This document shows positions 1-5,113 of a DNA stretch of 10,464 nucleotides, piece by piece (position 1 is the stretch's first letter; each line of letters begins with the position of its first letter). Origin of the DNA: an uncultured Actinoplanes sp. (lineage in GTDB: Bacteria; Actinomycetota; Actinomycetes; Mycobacteriales; Micromonosporaceae); assembly GCA_934667465.1 (NCBI GenBank), contig CAKUMG010000121.1, positions 1-10,464 on the forward strand, in the 5' to 3' direction. A model generated the notes under the pieces. It saw nothing but the letters and a program-made list of their open reading frames with translations, was not told where the DNA came from and did not search any database. The translations under genes were made by a program, and so were the position numbers.

Positions 1-822
1 ATTGGAGGTGGGCAGCGCCGAGATCGCTACGGCCTCGGCCGAGCACAGTGCCAAGATGGCGATGATGGTCATAGCCCGCTCGCTCGGGTCGCGAAAGCGC
101 TGAAAGAACCGCGCGTCCACGCCGATAGCGATCAGGAGCAGCGGCATGATCTGGCTGACCTGCGCGAAGTACTCCTGATCAACGGCGCCCGCGCACAACG
201 AAAGCATGGTCTGCATGACCCCGGGATCACCCGGATCGGCGGGGCTGCCAGTGAGTTCTACGTACCGGGCCGCCGCGGCCTCCACAGTCCTGGTTGCGCC
301 CTTGTTCAGGACGTTGTCCCAGTAGACGCCCCCGAGATAGGCGGCAAGCGTCCCGATCAGAATCGGCAGGCCGCCGCGCAGACGTCGCCAGTCGGCCCGA
401 TGAGCGGCACGCCGCGGGCCGCTCACGAACAGCCATGGGCTCGCCTGCACCACGGCCGCCAGGGCGAGCGCCTGGATGACCGCGTAGCCGACGGCGAGCA
501 GCGAGTCGATCCTCGCACCGTGAGTGCCGTAGACCAGCAAGAAGTCCATCAAGATGGTCAGAACGAGCACAGCGGCCCACAGCCGGAACGCGGCCCGGGT
601 CAAGCGCCACCCGTTCACCACCTTGGAGACGAGAATCAGCGCAACCAGGAGAGCGATGTCGACGGGGATCAGCAGCCCGAACGGGAGGCTGGTCCCCTCG
701 GTCACCACCTCGACGAGGTCATCGCTGAAGGCCAGCGGCAGGAACGTCAGGGCCAGCGCAACGAACATGATGGTGGTCCGCCGCGATTCGGGACGGCCGG
801 TGCTGTCCGCGTTTCCCGTCAT
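1..822 (-). CDS. Multi-pass membrane protein, partial (C-terminus beyond left edge)
   Basis: An open frame runs from an ATG at 822 off the left edge, giving 274 residues and no stop. I do not recognise the family. The protein is rich in hydrophobic stretches: about residues 15-33, 45-67, 80-97, 104-133, 150-170, 218-234 and 250-270. That suggests roughly six or seven membrane passes. A basic loop lies near 135-147 (GPRRAAHRADWRRLR), and a more polar loop near 170-215 contains YWDNVLNKG. Codon third positions are mostly G/C, though GTT, GCT, ATT and CTT occur more often than in the neighbouring genes. No good Shine-Dalgarno sequence precedes the ATG. A CAAGAT hexamer 5 nt upstream could be a weak -10 for a leaderless start, but the start is uncertain. 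Function is unknown. The reading frame and membrane character are directly visible. Confidence 0.75.
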   Translation of the reverse strand, partial: MTGNADSTGRPESRRTTIMFVALALTFLPLAFSDDLVEVVTEGTSLPFGLLIPVDIALLVALILVSKVVNGWRLTRAAFRLWAAVLVLTILMDFLLVYGTHGARIDSLLAVGYAVIQALALAAVVQASPWLFVSGPRRAAHRADWRRLRGGLPILIGTLAAYLGGVYWDNVLNKGATRTVEAAAARYVELTGSPADPGDPGVMQTMLSLCAGAVDQEYFAQVSQIMPLLLIAIGVDARFFQRFRDPSERAMTIIAILALCSAEAVAISALPTSN

Positions 823-899
823 GCCTCATCTTGGTTCGGGACCGCTGACAGACACACGTCCCCGAACGGACGAATCACTCCGGGTGGTCGCGAACCCGG

Positions 900-925
900 G
901 CAGTTCGGCTTACGAACCGAGCTGC
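900..925 (-). terminator. Terminator-like hairpin after the gerW-like gene
   Basis: Nine-base arms GCAGTTCGG (900-908) and CCGAGCTGC (917-925) pair with one G-U wobble around an 8-nt loop. The hairpin lies about 30 nt beyond the stop of the gerW-like gene on the minus strand. No U-tract follows, as is common in high-GC actinobacteria. The rest of 823-955 shows no gene. Confidence 0.5.
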
Positions 926-955
926 CCCGAGCCGGGACCGCGCACGGTGGTGGGC

Positions 956-1399
956 TCAGTGCTTCTTGAGGCGCCGCACCGCTTTGCGGGCCGCGGCGCG
1001 GTTCGCCCGGAGGCGCAGCTTGCGGGCGGACCGGGTCTTGACCATCGAGCGGACGATCAGCAGCGCGGCGACCAGGACGAGCTGGCCGCCGATGACGATC
1101 TTGTTGACGTCGACGGCGGGGTGCCATTGGACCTTGCCGTTCCTGAGGACGTAGAGGCCCGCGGGTTTGGCGCCGATGCCGAGGCCCGCGCCCATGCCGG
1201 TGCCCTGCTTGTCGGGCTTGGCGCCGGGGCCCGCCTCGCCGCTGCCGCCGCCCGCGCCGCCGCCGATGACGGCGACCGGGATGACCAGGGCGCCGTCGCG
1301 TTCGATGGGGGTGCCGAAGACCTTGCCGACCGCGACGTTGTCCACCACCTCCCGCAGGGTGTCGAGCAGCCGGTCGTCGTTCCGCGCCGTCGTCGTCAT
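956..1399 (-). CDS. GerW/YtfJ-family sporulation protein
   Basis: A 147-residue protein. The ATG at 1399 is chosen because a GAGGGG ribosome site sits 9 nt upstream and the family's typical opening (RLLDTLREVVDNVAVGKVFG) starts near residue 10. Residues 10-48 and 70-100 match the Spore_YtfJ/GerW pattern: a conserved GKVFGTPIE block, an IPVAVIGGG strand, a Gly-rich insert, then GAGLGIGAKPAGLYVLRNGKVQW and a valine-rich stretch VDVNKIVIGG. A hydrophobic segment at about 101-120 and a strongly basic tail (RSARKLRLRANRAAARKAVRRLKKH) follow, so the protein is probably membrane-associated with a nucleic-acid- or phospholipid-facing tail. In Bacillus, GerW is needed for germination protease activity. 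Actinobacterial members are uncharacterised. It lies 29 nt after the SHOCT-like gene and is very likely cotranscribed with it. The family call is firm, the role is inferred. Confidence 0.85.
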   Translation of the reverse strand: MTTTARNDDRLLDTLREVVDNVAVGKVFGTPIERDGALVIPVAVIGGGAGGGSGEAGPGAKPDKQGTGMGAGLGIGAKPAGLYVLRNGKVQWHPAVDVNKIVIGGQLVLVAALLIVRSMVKTRSARKLRLRANRAAARKAVRRLKKH

Positions 1400-1428
1400 G
1401 GCAACAATCCCCTCGTTGGTCGGGAACC

Positions 1429-1728
1429 TCAGCTGGCGGAGGCGGTGTCGTCGGGAAGGTCCGGGAGCGGGTGGCGTTCGTCGTCGCGTTCCGCGAGCCG
1501 CCGCATGGCGTGGCGGTACTGCGCGCCGCTGATCTCGTGCCCGACCAGCTGCCGGACCAGCACGCCCTCGAGCGACTCGGGTCCCTCGGCCGCCGCGGGC
1601 CGCTCCGGCGGAGGGCCGCCCGGCTTCCCGGACAGTGCGGTCTCCCGCTTCCACTCCCGCATGACCGGCCACACCGAGGCCACCACGAGCAGCGTCAGCA
1701 GGACCAGCACCAGAACCGCCGTCATCAT
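1429..1728 (-). CDS. Small membrane-anchored protein with SHOCT-like C-terminal domain
   Basis: A 99-residue protein. Two adjacent ATG codons (1728 and 1725) follow an AGGAGG site at 1738-1733. Spacing favours the second (7 nt) but either may serve. An upstream start near 1800 would add 24 polar, Arg-rich residues in front of the ribosome site and is rejected. Residues 3-20 (TAVLVLVLLTLLVVASVW) form one membrane anchor. A Pro/Gly-rich linker spans about 37-50, then residues 53-82 (SLEGVLVRQLVGHEISGAQYRHAMRRLAE) fit the short SHOCT pattern: a helix with LVRxLVxGEIsxxqYrxAm. SHOCT domains are usually found at protein ends and are thought to mediate oligomerisation. The gene is first in a two-gene unit with the gerW-like gene 29 nt downstream, so it may form part of the same membrane complex (inference). 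Confidence 0.8.
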   Translation of the reverse strand: MMTAVLVLVLLTLLVVASVWPVMREWKRETALSGKPGGPPPERPAAAEGPESLEGVLVRQLVGHEISGAQYRHAMRRLAERDDERHPLPDLPDDTASAS

Positions 1729-1784
1729 GTCGCCTCCTCCCCGCCCATGCTCGGTGCCGGACCGGGACCGCCGACAGGGCACGA

Positions 1785-1812
1785 AGTCCCTTTGACACAC
1801 CGCGAAGAAACC
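1785..1812 (-). promoter_or_regulatory. Possible SigB/SigF-type promoter for the SHOCT-gerW unit
   Basis: On the minus strand GGTTTC (1812-1807) is followed 17 nt later by GGGACT (1790-1785). This loosely resembles the GnnT...GGGtAt promoters of Streptomyces stress and sporulation sigma factors. It would give a leader of about 50 nt ending in the AGGAGG site. The -10 match is imperfect, so this is only a candidate. Confidence 0.2.
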
Positions 1813-1851
1813 GTCACATCACCACGATCCGGCCCCGCCGGGTGGGCTGGA

Positions 1852-1864
1852 TAGCCTGGGCGTC
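1852..1864 (+). promoter_or_regulatory. -10 element for leaderless NUDIX mRNA
   Basis: TAGCCT at 1852-1857 fits TAnnnT and ends 7 nt before the ATG at 1865. There is no Shine-Dalgarno sequence. This is the layout of a leaderless transcript starting at the A of the ATG. Confidence 0.55.
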
Positions 1865-2338
1865 ATGAGCGACGACTTCACGGCCACGCTGCCCCGCAAG
1901 CGCATGGCGGCCGGGGTGCTGTTCTGCGACGACCGGGGCCGGGTGCTGCTGGTGGAGCCGGCCTACAAGCCGCAGTGGGAGGTTCCGGGCGGGTCGGTGG
2001 AGGCCGGCGAGAGCCCGTACGCCGCCGCCGTCCGCGAGCTCAAGGAGGAGCTCGACCTGCCGGTGCAGCCCGGGCGGCTGCTCGTGACGGACTGGGTGCC
2101 GCCACGCCCCGACCGTACGGAAGGGTTGATGCTGATCTTCGACGGTGGCCCGCTCGGCGCGGAGGAGACCGCGCGCATCCAGCTGCCCGCCGACGAGCTG
2201 CGCAGCTGGGCGTGGTGCTCGCCGGAGGAGGCCGCCGCGCGGCTGACCGAGCCGCTGGCCCGGCGGGTCGCCGCCGCCGTGCGGGCACGCGCCGAGGGCA
2301 CGTCCTTCTATCTGGAGAACGGCTTCCCCGTGGGCTGA
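1865..2338 (+). CDS. NUDIX hydrolase
   Basis: A 157-residue protein, normal for a single-domain NUDIX enzyme, which cleaves a nucleoside-diphosphate-linked substrate with Mg2+. The Nudix box is complete at residues 43-65: G43, five residues, E49, seven residues, R57-E58-L59, then E61-E62. These are the metal-binding glutamates. The usual Gly near the end of the box is Asp64. It is preceded by PQWEVPGGSVE, the strand-loop that leads into the box. Residues 12-31 form the opening beta strands (KRMAAGVLFCDDRGRVLLV). The C-terminal half contains the common LPADELRSWAWCSPEEAAARL segment that packs on the substrate site. Substrate cannot be deduced. The gene stands alone. Its last 31 bp overlap, on the opposite strand, the end of the HdeD-like remnant. 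Confidence 0.92.
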   Translation: MSDDFTATLPRKRMAAGVLFCDDRGRVLLVEPAYKPQWEVPGGSVEAGESPYAAAVRELKEELDLPVQPGRLLVTDWVPPRPDRTEGLMLIFDGGPLGAEETARIQLPADELRSWAWCSPEEAAARLTEPLARRVAAAVRARAEGTSFYLENGFPVG

Positions 2339-2526
2339 TCCGCGAGCACCGAGACGTGGCGCATCCGGCCCATGAACAGCAGCACGATCCCGTCGATGAC
2401 CAGTTGCAGGCCGATCAGGAAACCGAGCAGCCACAGCGCCGTCTCCGGCCACCGGTTGAGCAGCATCAGCCCGAAGAGCAGGCTCAGCACCCCGGTCACG
2501 ACGAGGTTGACCCGTTCGCCGGGCAA
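2308..2526 (-). pseudogene. C-terminal remnant of an HdeD-family (DUF308) membrane protein
   Basis: From about 2526 to a TAG at 2308 the frame encodes roughly 72 residues. The first possible start is TTG at 2526, without a Shine-Dalgarno site. The sequence has two membrane helices (GVLSLLFGLMLL and ALWLLGFLIGLQLVIDGIVLLF) and the RWPETALWLLGF...IDGI block. That block is typical of the last third of actinobacterial HdeD acid-resistance-like proteins, which are normally about 190 residues with six helices. The upstream four helices are missing: the frame closes at a TGA just upstream, and unrelated coding sequence in another frame lies there instead. Codon third positions are clean G/C only from about 2526 onward, which fits a deletion junction. 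The end overlaps the NUDIX gene convergently by 31 bp. It could be a short expressed protein, but a truncated gene is the simpler reading. Confidence 0.6.
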
Positions 2527-2767
2527 GCCTGCGGCCGGAGGTGCCCTGAACCCACGCCCCCGCGAGAGCCGTCAGGGCGACCAGGGCCGTGCCGCCGCCC
2601 ACCCACCAGAGCGGCCGGGCCTCGATCAGGGGGAAGCCGGGCGCGTCGTCGGCCGTGGCGATGTTGACGGCGACGGCCACGGACGTGGTGGCAGCCGCGG
2701 CGGTGACCACTGTCAGGACCAGGAGCATCCACCGCCACCACCGCACGACCGAACCCCTCGAACCCAT
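2527..2767 (-). pseudogene. N-terminal double-transmembrane fragment of an unidentified protein
   Basis: An ATG at 2767 opens a frame with about 78 plausible residues. A basic start (VVRWWRW) leads to helix 1 (about residues 14-34, MLLVLTVVTAAAATTSVAVAV), a short loop with VNIATADDAPGFPLIEARP, helix 2 (about 54-72), then WVQG. This layout, with NxAT...PGxxxxIExxPW between two helices, resembles the membrane anchor at the start of large actinobacterial NTPase or signalling proteins of putative conflict systems (family memory, not searched). After about 2530 the coding bias leaves this frame, although no stop occurs until 1814 because the frame then runs antisense to the NUDIX gene. A strong GGAGGTGATC lies at 2793-2784, 21 nt before the ATG, with a small hairpin (GAGCC/GGCTC, 2783-2770) between. 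It reads as an orphaned anchor fused to HdeD debris. Confidence 0.5.
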
Positions 2768-2832
2768 CTGAGCCGCTCGGCTCGATCACCTCCAGGACTT
2801 CGGCCCGTGGGTGGCGGAACGGGTGACAGGGT

Positions 2833-3744
2833 CTACAGGTAGGTGACGCCGGTCAGGTCCTGGGCGGCGGCCCACAGGTGGCGGCCGGCGGCGGGGTCGG
2901 CGGCTCGTTTGCTGGGCTTGACCTCGGTCACGTGGCCGCGGGTCTCGCCGAGGCCGGACGGGCCGAAGAACTGGCCGCCGCGGACGCCGGGGGCCGTGGC
3001 CGCGTACAGCTGGGGCAGGGCTCCTTGCGACACCGGCTGGGTGACCAGCAGGCCGGCGCGGGCGGCGAGGTGGCCGAGGCGGGGGCGGTGGGTCCAGGCG
3101 CGCGGGGTGAGGTTGGTGCGGGTCAGGCCCGGGTGGGCGAGGACGCTGAGGACCGGGGAGCCGGCGGCGCGCAGGCGGCGGTCGAGTTCGAGGGCGAAGA
3201 TCGTGGTGGCGAGCTTGGAGCGGCCGTAGGCGCGGCTCGCGCCGAAGTCGCGCCGGGACATCAGGTCGTCCGGGTCCAGGCGGGCGTTCTTGTGGGTGAT
3301 CGAGCTGAGGCTGACGACGCGGGGGACGCCGGGTGCGCGGGTGAGAGCGTCCAGGAGCAGGCCGGTGAGGGCGAAGTGGCCCAGCATGTTGGTGCCCAGG
3401 TGCAGCTCGAAGCCGTCGGCGGTGGTCTGCGGCGGGCCGAGCAGGACCAGGCCGGCGTTGTTGACGAGCAGGTCGAGCGCCGGGATGTCGGCGGTCAGTG
3501 CCGTGGCGAAGGCGCGGACCGAGGCGAGCGAGGCGAGGTCGAGTTCGCGGACCTCCAGGGCGGCGCCGGGGACGGTCCGGCGGATGCCGGCGGCGGCCTC
3601 CTCGCCGGCCCGCGGGTTGCGGACGGCGAGGATGACGCGGGCGCCGTGGCGGGCGAGCTCGGTCGCGGTGACCAGGCCGAGGCCGGAGTTCGCGCCGGTC
3701 ACGACGGCGGTGCGGCCCCGCTGGGCGGGGATGGGATCGGTCAT
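2833..3744 (-). CDS. SDR-family NAD(P)-dependent oxidoreductase (retinol dehydrogenase-like)
   Basis: A 303-residue cytoplasmic protein, the length of RDH-like classical/extended SDRs. The cofactor motif TGANSGLG is at 16-23, with the basic residue after strand 2 (AVRNP, 40-44) favouring NADP(H). NNAG is at 95-98, the catalytic Asn in GTNMLGHF near 119, the catalytic Ser in SLSS at 145-148, and Y173-GRS-K177 is the active-site YxxxK. HPGLTRTNL at 204-212 is the usual PG motif before the substrate loop. The C-terminal part (about 215-303) carries the QGALPQLYAAT block seen in actinobacterial members. The start at 3744 is supported by TACGGT 6 nt upstream (leaderless). It is transcribed away from the MmyB-like regulator at 3845, a pairing common in actinomycetes, so that regulator probably controls it. 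Substrate is unknown. Confidence 0.95.
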   Translation of the reverse strand: MTDPIPAQRGRTAVVTGANSGLGLVTATELARHGARVILAVRNPRAGEEAAAGIRRTVPGAALEVRELDLASLASVRAFATALTADIPALDLLVNNAGLVLLGPPQTTADGFELHLGTNMLGHFALTGLLLDALTRAPGVPRVVSLSSITHKNARLDPDDLMSRRDFGASRAYGRSKLATTIFALELDRRLRAAGSPVLSVLAHPGLTRTNLTPRAWTHRPRLGHLAARAGLLVTQPVSQGALPQLYAATAPGVRGGQFFGPSGLGETRGHVTEVKPSKRAADPAAGRHLWAAAQDLTGVTYL

Positions 3745-3756
3745 GCACCGACCGTA
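3745..3756 (-). promoter_or_regulatory. -10 element for leaderless SDR mRNA
   Basis: On the minus strand TACGGT (3756-3751) precedes the ATG at 3744 by exactly 6 nt, with no Shine-Dalgarno sequence. No clear -35 is seen; the expected -35 position overlaps the palindrome at 3776-3789. Confidence 0.55.
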
Positions 3757-3775
3757 GGGATGATCGCGCCCGGTT

Positions 3776-3789
3776 CCGTCGTACGACGG
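3776..3789. promoter_or_regulatory. Palindromic operator candidate 1 (SDR/XRE control region)
   Basis: CCGTCGTACGACGG is a perfect 14-bp palindrome. It lies over the -35 position of the SDR promoter, where a bound repressor would block transcription of the SDR. The XRE regulator next door is the natural candidate to bind it (inference). Confidence 0.45.
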
Positions 3790-3793
3790 TCCC

Positions 3794-3810
3794 TAGGTCC
3801 GCGGGACCTA
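3794..3810. promoter_or_regulatory. Palindromic operator candidate 2 (SDR/XRE control region)
   Basis: TAGGTCC-GCG-GGACCTA: perfect 7-bp arms around a 3-bp centre, starting 5 bp after candidate 1. A further GGTCC half-site occurs at 3788-3792. It lies just upstream of the -35 region expected for the XRE gene, suggesting autoregulation or cooperative binding with candidate 1. Confidence 0.45.
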
Positions 3811-3832
3811 CCCTGCGGTGCGCCGGTCGCGG

Positions 3833-3844
3833 CAGACTGGGGTC
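3833..3844 (+). promoter_or_regulatory. -10 element for leaderless XRE regulator mRNA
   Basis: CAGACT at 3833-3838 lies 6 nt before the ATG at 3845, with no Shine-Dalgarno site. The same hexamer at the same distance precedes the MmcQ-like gene at 7553, which supports its role. Confidence 0.5.
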
Positions 3845-4714
3845 ATGGCCGTCAATCATCCGTACGCGCGTGAGCTCGGCGACTTCCTCCGGGCGCGCCG
3901 CGCGCGGCTCCGGCCGCAGGACGTGGGCCTGGCGCCGGGGCCGCGGCGCAAGGTGGCCGGGCTGCGCCGCGAGGAGCTGGCCCTGCTGGCCGGGCTCAGC
4001 ACGGACTACTACCAGCGCATGGAGCAGGGGCGCGAGGTGCGGCCCTCCGACGAGGTGCTCGACGCGGTCGCCGGCGCGCTCGGGCTCGACGACGAGGAGC
4101 ACCGGCACCTCGTCGCGCTGGCCCGCGCGGCCCGCCGCCCGGCCCCCCGCACCCGGGAACGGGCCGCGGAACGGGTGCCCGAGAGCACCCGGCGGCTGCT
4201 GGCCACGATGGGGTCGCCCGCGCTGGTCCTCGGCCGGCATCTCGACGTGCTGGCCTGGAACCCCCTGGCAGAGGCGCTGTTCGGCGATCCGGACGGCTAT
4301 CCGCCGGAGCGGCGCAACATGCTCCTGCTGATGTTCGCCGACCCGGAGACCCCGGCGCGCTGCGCCGACTTCGAGACCATGGCCCTGGAGTACATCGGCA
4401 TGATGCGCGCCGCGGTCGCCACCGACCCGGCCCACCCGCGCGCGACGGCCGTGATCGGCGAGCTGAGCATCCGCAGCGCCGAGTTCCGGCGGCTGTGGGC
4501 CCGGCACGACGTGCGCGAGACGGTCCACGGCAGCAAGACGTTCCGGCACCCGCTGGTCGGCGAGATCACCCTGGACTGGGACGCCTACCCGCTGCCCGGC
4601 AACCCCGGCCCGTTCCTGCTGGTCCACACCGCCGAGCCCGGTTCTCGCGACGCCGAGCGCCTCCAGCTGCTCGCCTCGCTGCACGCCACCCGGGCGGCCC
4701 ACTCGGCGAAGTGA
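3845..4714 (+). CDS. XRE-family regulator with MmyB-like ligand-binding domain
   Basis: A 289-residue DNA-binding protein. Residues about 8-92 are the helix-turn-helix domain, with the highly typical run RRKVAGLRREELALLAG (34-50), then LSTDYYQRMEQGR (51-63) as recognition helix and turn, and VLDAVAGALGL (71-81). Residues about 112-280 match the MmyB/MltR-type ligand-binding domain: ALVLGRHLDVLAWNPLAEAL, FADP, the middle WARHDVRETVHGSKTFRHP and the ending LDWDAYPLPGNPG...LLVHTAEPGS. MmyB of the methylenomycin cluster is the named relative; the domain is thought to sense a small lipophilic ligand. The start at 3845 is chosen over a GTG at 3818 because the HTH domain begins there and a -10 lies 6 nt upstream. 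Divergent from the SDR gene, its probable target. Its stop codon lies inside a tandem hairpin repeat. Confidence 0.94.
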   Translation: MAVNHPYARELGDFLRARRARLRPQDVGLAPGPRRKVAGLRREELALLAGLSTDYYQRMEQGREVRPSDEVLDAVAGALGLDDEEHRHLVALARAARRPAPRTRERAAERVPESTRRLLATMGSPALVLGRHLDVLAWNPLAEALFGDPDGYPPERRNMLLLMFADPETPARCADFETMALEYIGMMRAAVATDPAHPRATAVIGELSIRSAEFRRLWARHDVRETVHGSKTFRHPLVGEITLDWDAYPLPGNPGPFLLVHTAEPGSRDAERLQLLASLHATRAAHSAK

Positions 4715-4800
4715 GCGGCTCGCCCGGTGGGCCCGCTCTGCGAAGTGAGCGGCTCGCCCCGGTGGGCCCGCTCGCGCGAAAGCGGCTCGTCCCGGTCAGC
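4706..4800. repeat. Tandem repeat of about 34 bp, two full copies plus a degenerate third
   Basis: Copy 1 is 4706-4739 and copy 2 is 4740-4773. They share GCGAAGTGAGCGGCTCGCCC and GGTGGGCCCGCTC, differing by one inserted C and the last base. A third, decayed copy begins at 4776 (GCGAAAGCGGCTCG) and runs to about 4800. Copy 1 includes the last codons and TGA of the XRE gene, so the array seems to have grown from the gene's own 3' end by slippage or duplication. Confidence 0.8.
4713..4773. terminator. Two tandem terminator-like hairpins between convergent genes
   Basis: Each repeat copy folds. Copy 1 has GAGCGG (4713-4718), bulge CTC, GCCC, loop GGT, GGGC, CCGCTC (4733-4738). Copy 2 has the same arms at 4747-4752 and 4768-4773. 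They sit between the XRE gene (plus) and the FAIM1-like gene (minus) and could stop transcription in both directions. No T-tract is present. Confidence 0.5.
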
Positions 4801-5065
4801 GCGGTAGCGGCTCCACGCGCCCGCCGTCGAGGAACAGCGCGGCGCGGGTCAGCAGCCCGCCGTACGAGTAGTCGACCACCACCTGCGCGGGCCGCGCGCC
4901 GATCGTGAACTCCAGCGCCGTACGGCTGAAGAGGATGCGCTCCCGGACGACCGTCGCGCCGTCGACGCGTACCTCGATCCGCCCCAGCAGGGTGGTGTAT
5001 TCCGTCGTGACCTCGTGCTCGTGGCCGTCGACGGTCAGCCGCCAGGTGTTGTTCGCCTCGCTCAT
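4796..5065 (-). CDS. Small FAIM1-like beta-sandwich protein
   Basis: An 89-residue soluble protein with alternating hydrophobic and charged residues and no signal peptide or membrane segment. The order of elements is WRLTVDGHEHEVTTEY, GRIEVRVDGATVVRER, ILFSRTALEFTIG, AQVVVDYSYGGLLTRAALFLDG. This follows the beta-strand layout of the FAIM1 domain (Fas apoptotic inhibitory molecule): W-x-V-x-x-DG-x-H-x-V-x-x-EH, then R-x-x-V-DG-x-x-V, F, G, and finally Y-x-Y-x-L-x-x-DG. The match is by pattern from memory and unverified. Bacterial members have no known role. The start ATG at 5065 is preceded by GGTGA at 5-nt spacing; an ATG at 5077 would add MVTV. It is divergent from the alcohol dehydrogenase (48-bp gap) and convergent with the XRE gene across the hairpin repeats. 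Confidence 0.75.
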   Translation of the reverse strand: MSEANNTWRLTVDGHEHEVTTEYTTLLGRIEVRVDGATVVRERILFSRTALEFTIGARPAQVVVDYSYGGLLTRAALFLDGGRVEPLPR

Positions 5066-5100
5066 CACGGTCACCATGATGACGGGCCGACGCCGCCGGG

Positions 5101-5113
5101 CAGAATGCGGCAC
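5101..5113 (+). promoter_or_regulatory. -10 element for leaderless alcohol dehydrogenase mRNA
   Basis: CAGAAT at 5101-5106 ends 7 nt before the ATG at 5114, and no Shine-Dalgarno sequence is present. It lies in the 48-bp gap shared with the divergent FAIM1-like gene, so the two promoters must overlap or abut. Confidence 0.5.

Noticed and set aside
554..1795. A 413-residue plus-strand open frame
   Set aside because: It lies antisense to the membrane protein, GerW-like and SHOCT-like genes, which have recognisable domains and ribosome sites.
1792..1797. TTGACA on the plus strand as the -35 box of the NUDIX gene
   Set aside because: The matching -10 position (17 bp away) reads CACATC, and the likely -10 at 1852 is far too distant. 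Probably chance.
956..1798. An extended 280-residue reading of the GerW-like gene from 1798
   Set aside because: The extra N-terminus is antisense-like, Arg/Gly-rich and overlaps the SHOCT-like gene in another frame. The ATG at 1399 has a good ribosome site and matches the family start.
1814..2530. Continuation of the 2767 minus-strand frame over the NUDIX gene
   Set aside because: Codon bias leaves this frame at about 2530, and the rest is the reverse complement of the clearly real NUDIX gene.
2786..4702. A 638-residue minus-strand open frame
   Set aside because: It is antisense to the XRE gene and out of frame with the SDR gene. Its protein is Arg/Pro-rich low-complexity sequence typical of a shadow frame in high-GC DNA.
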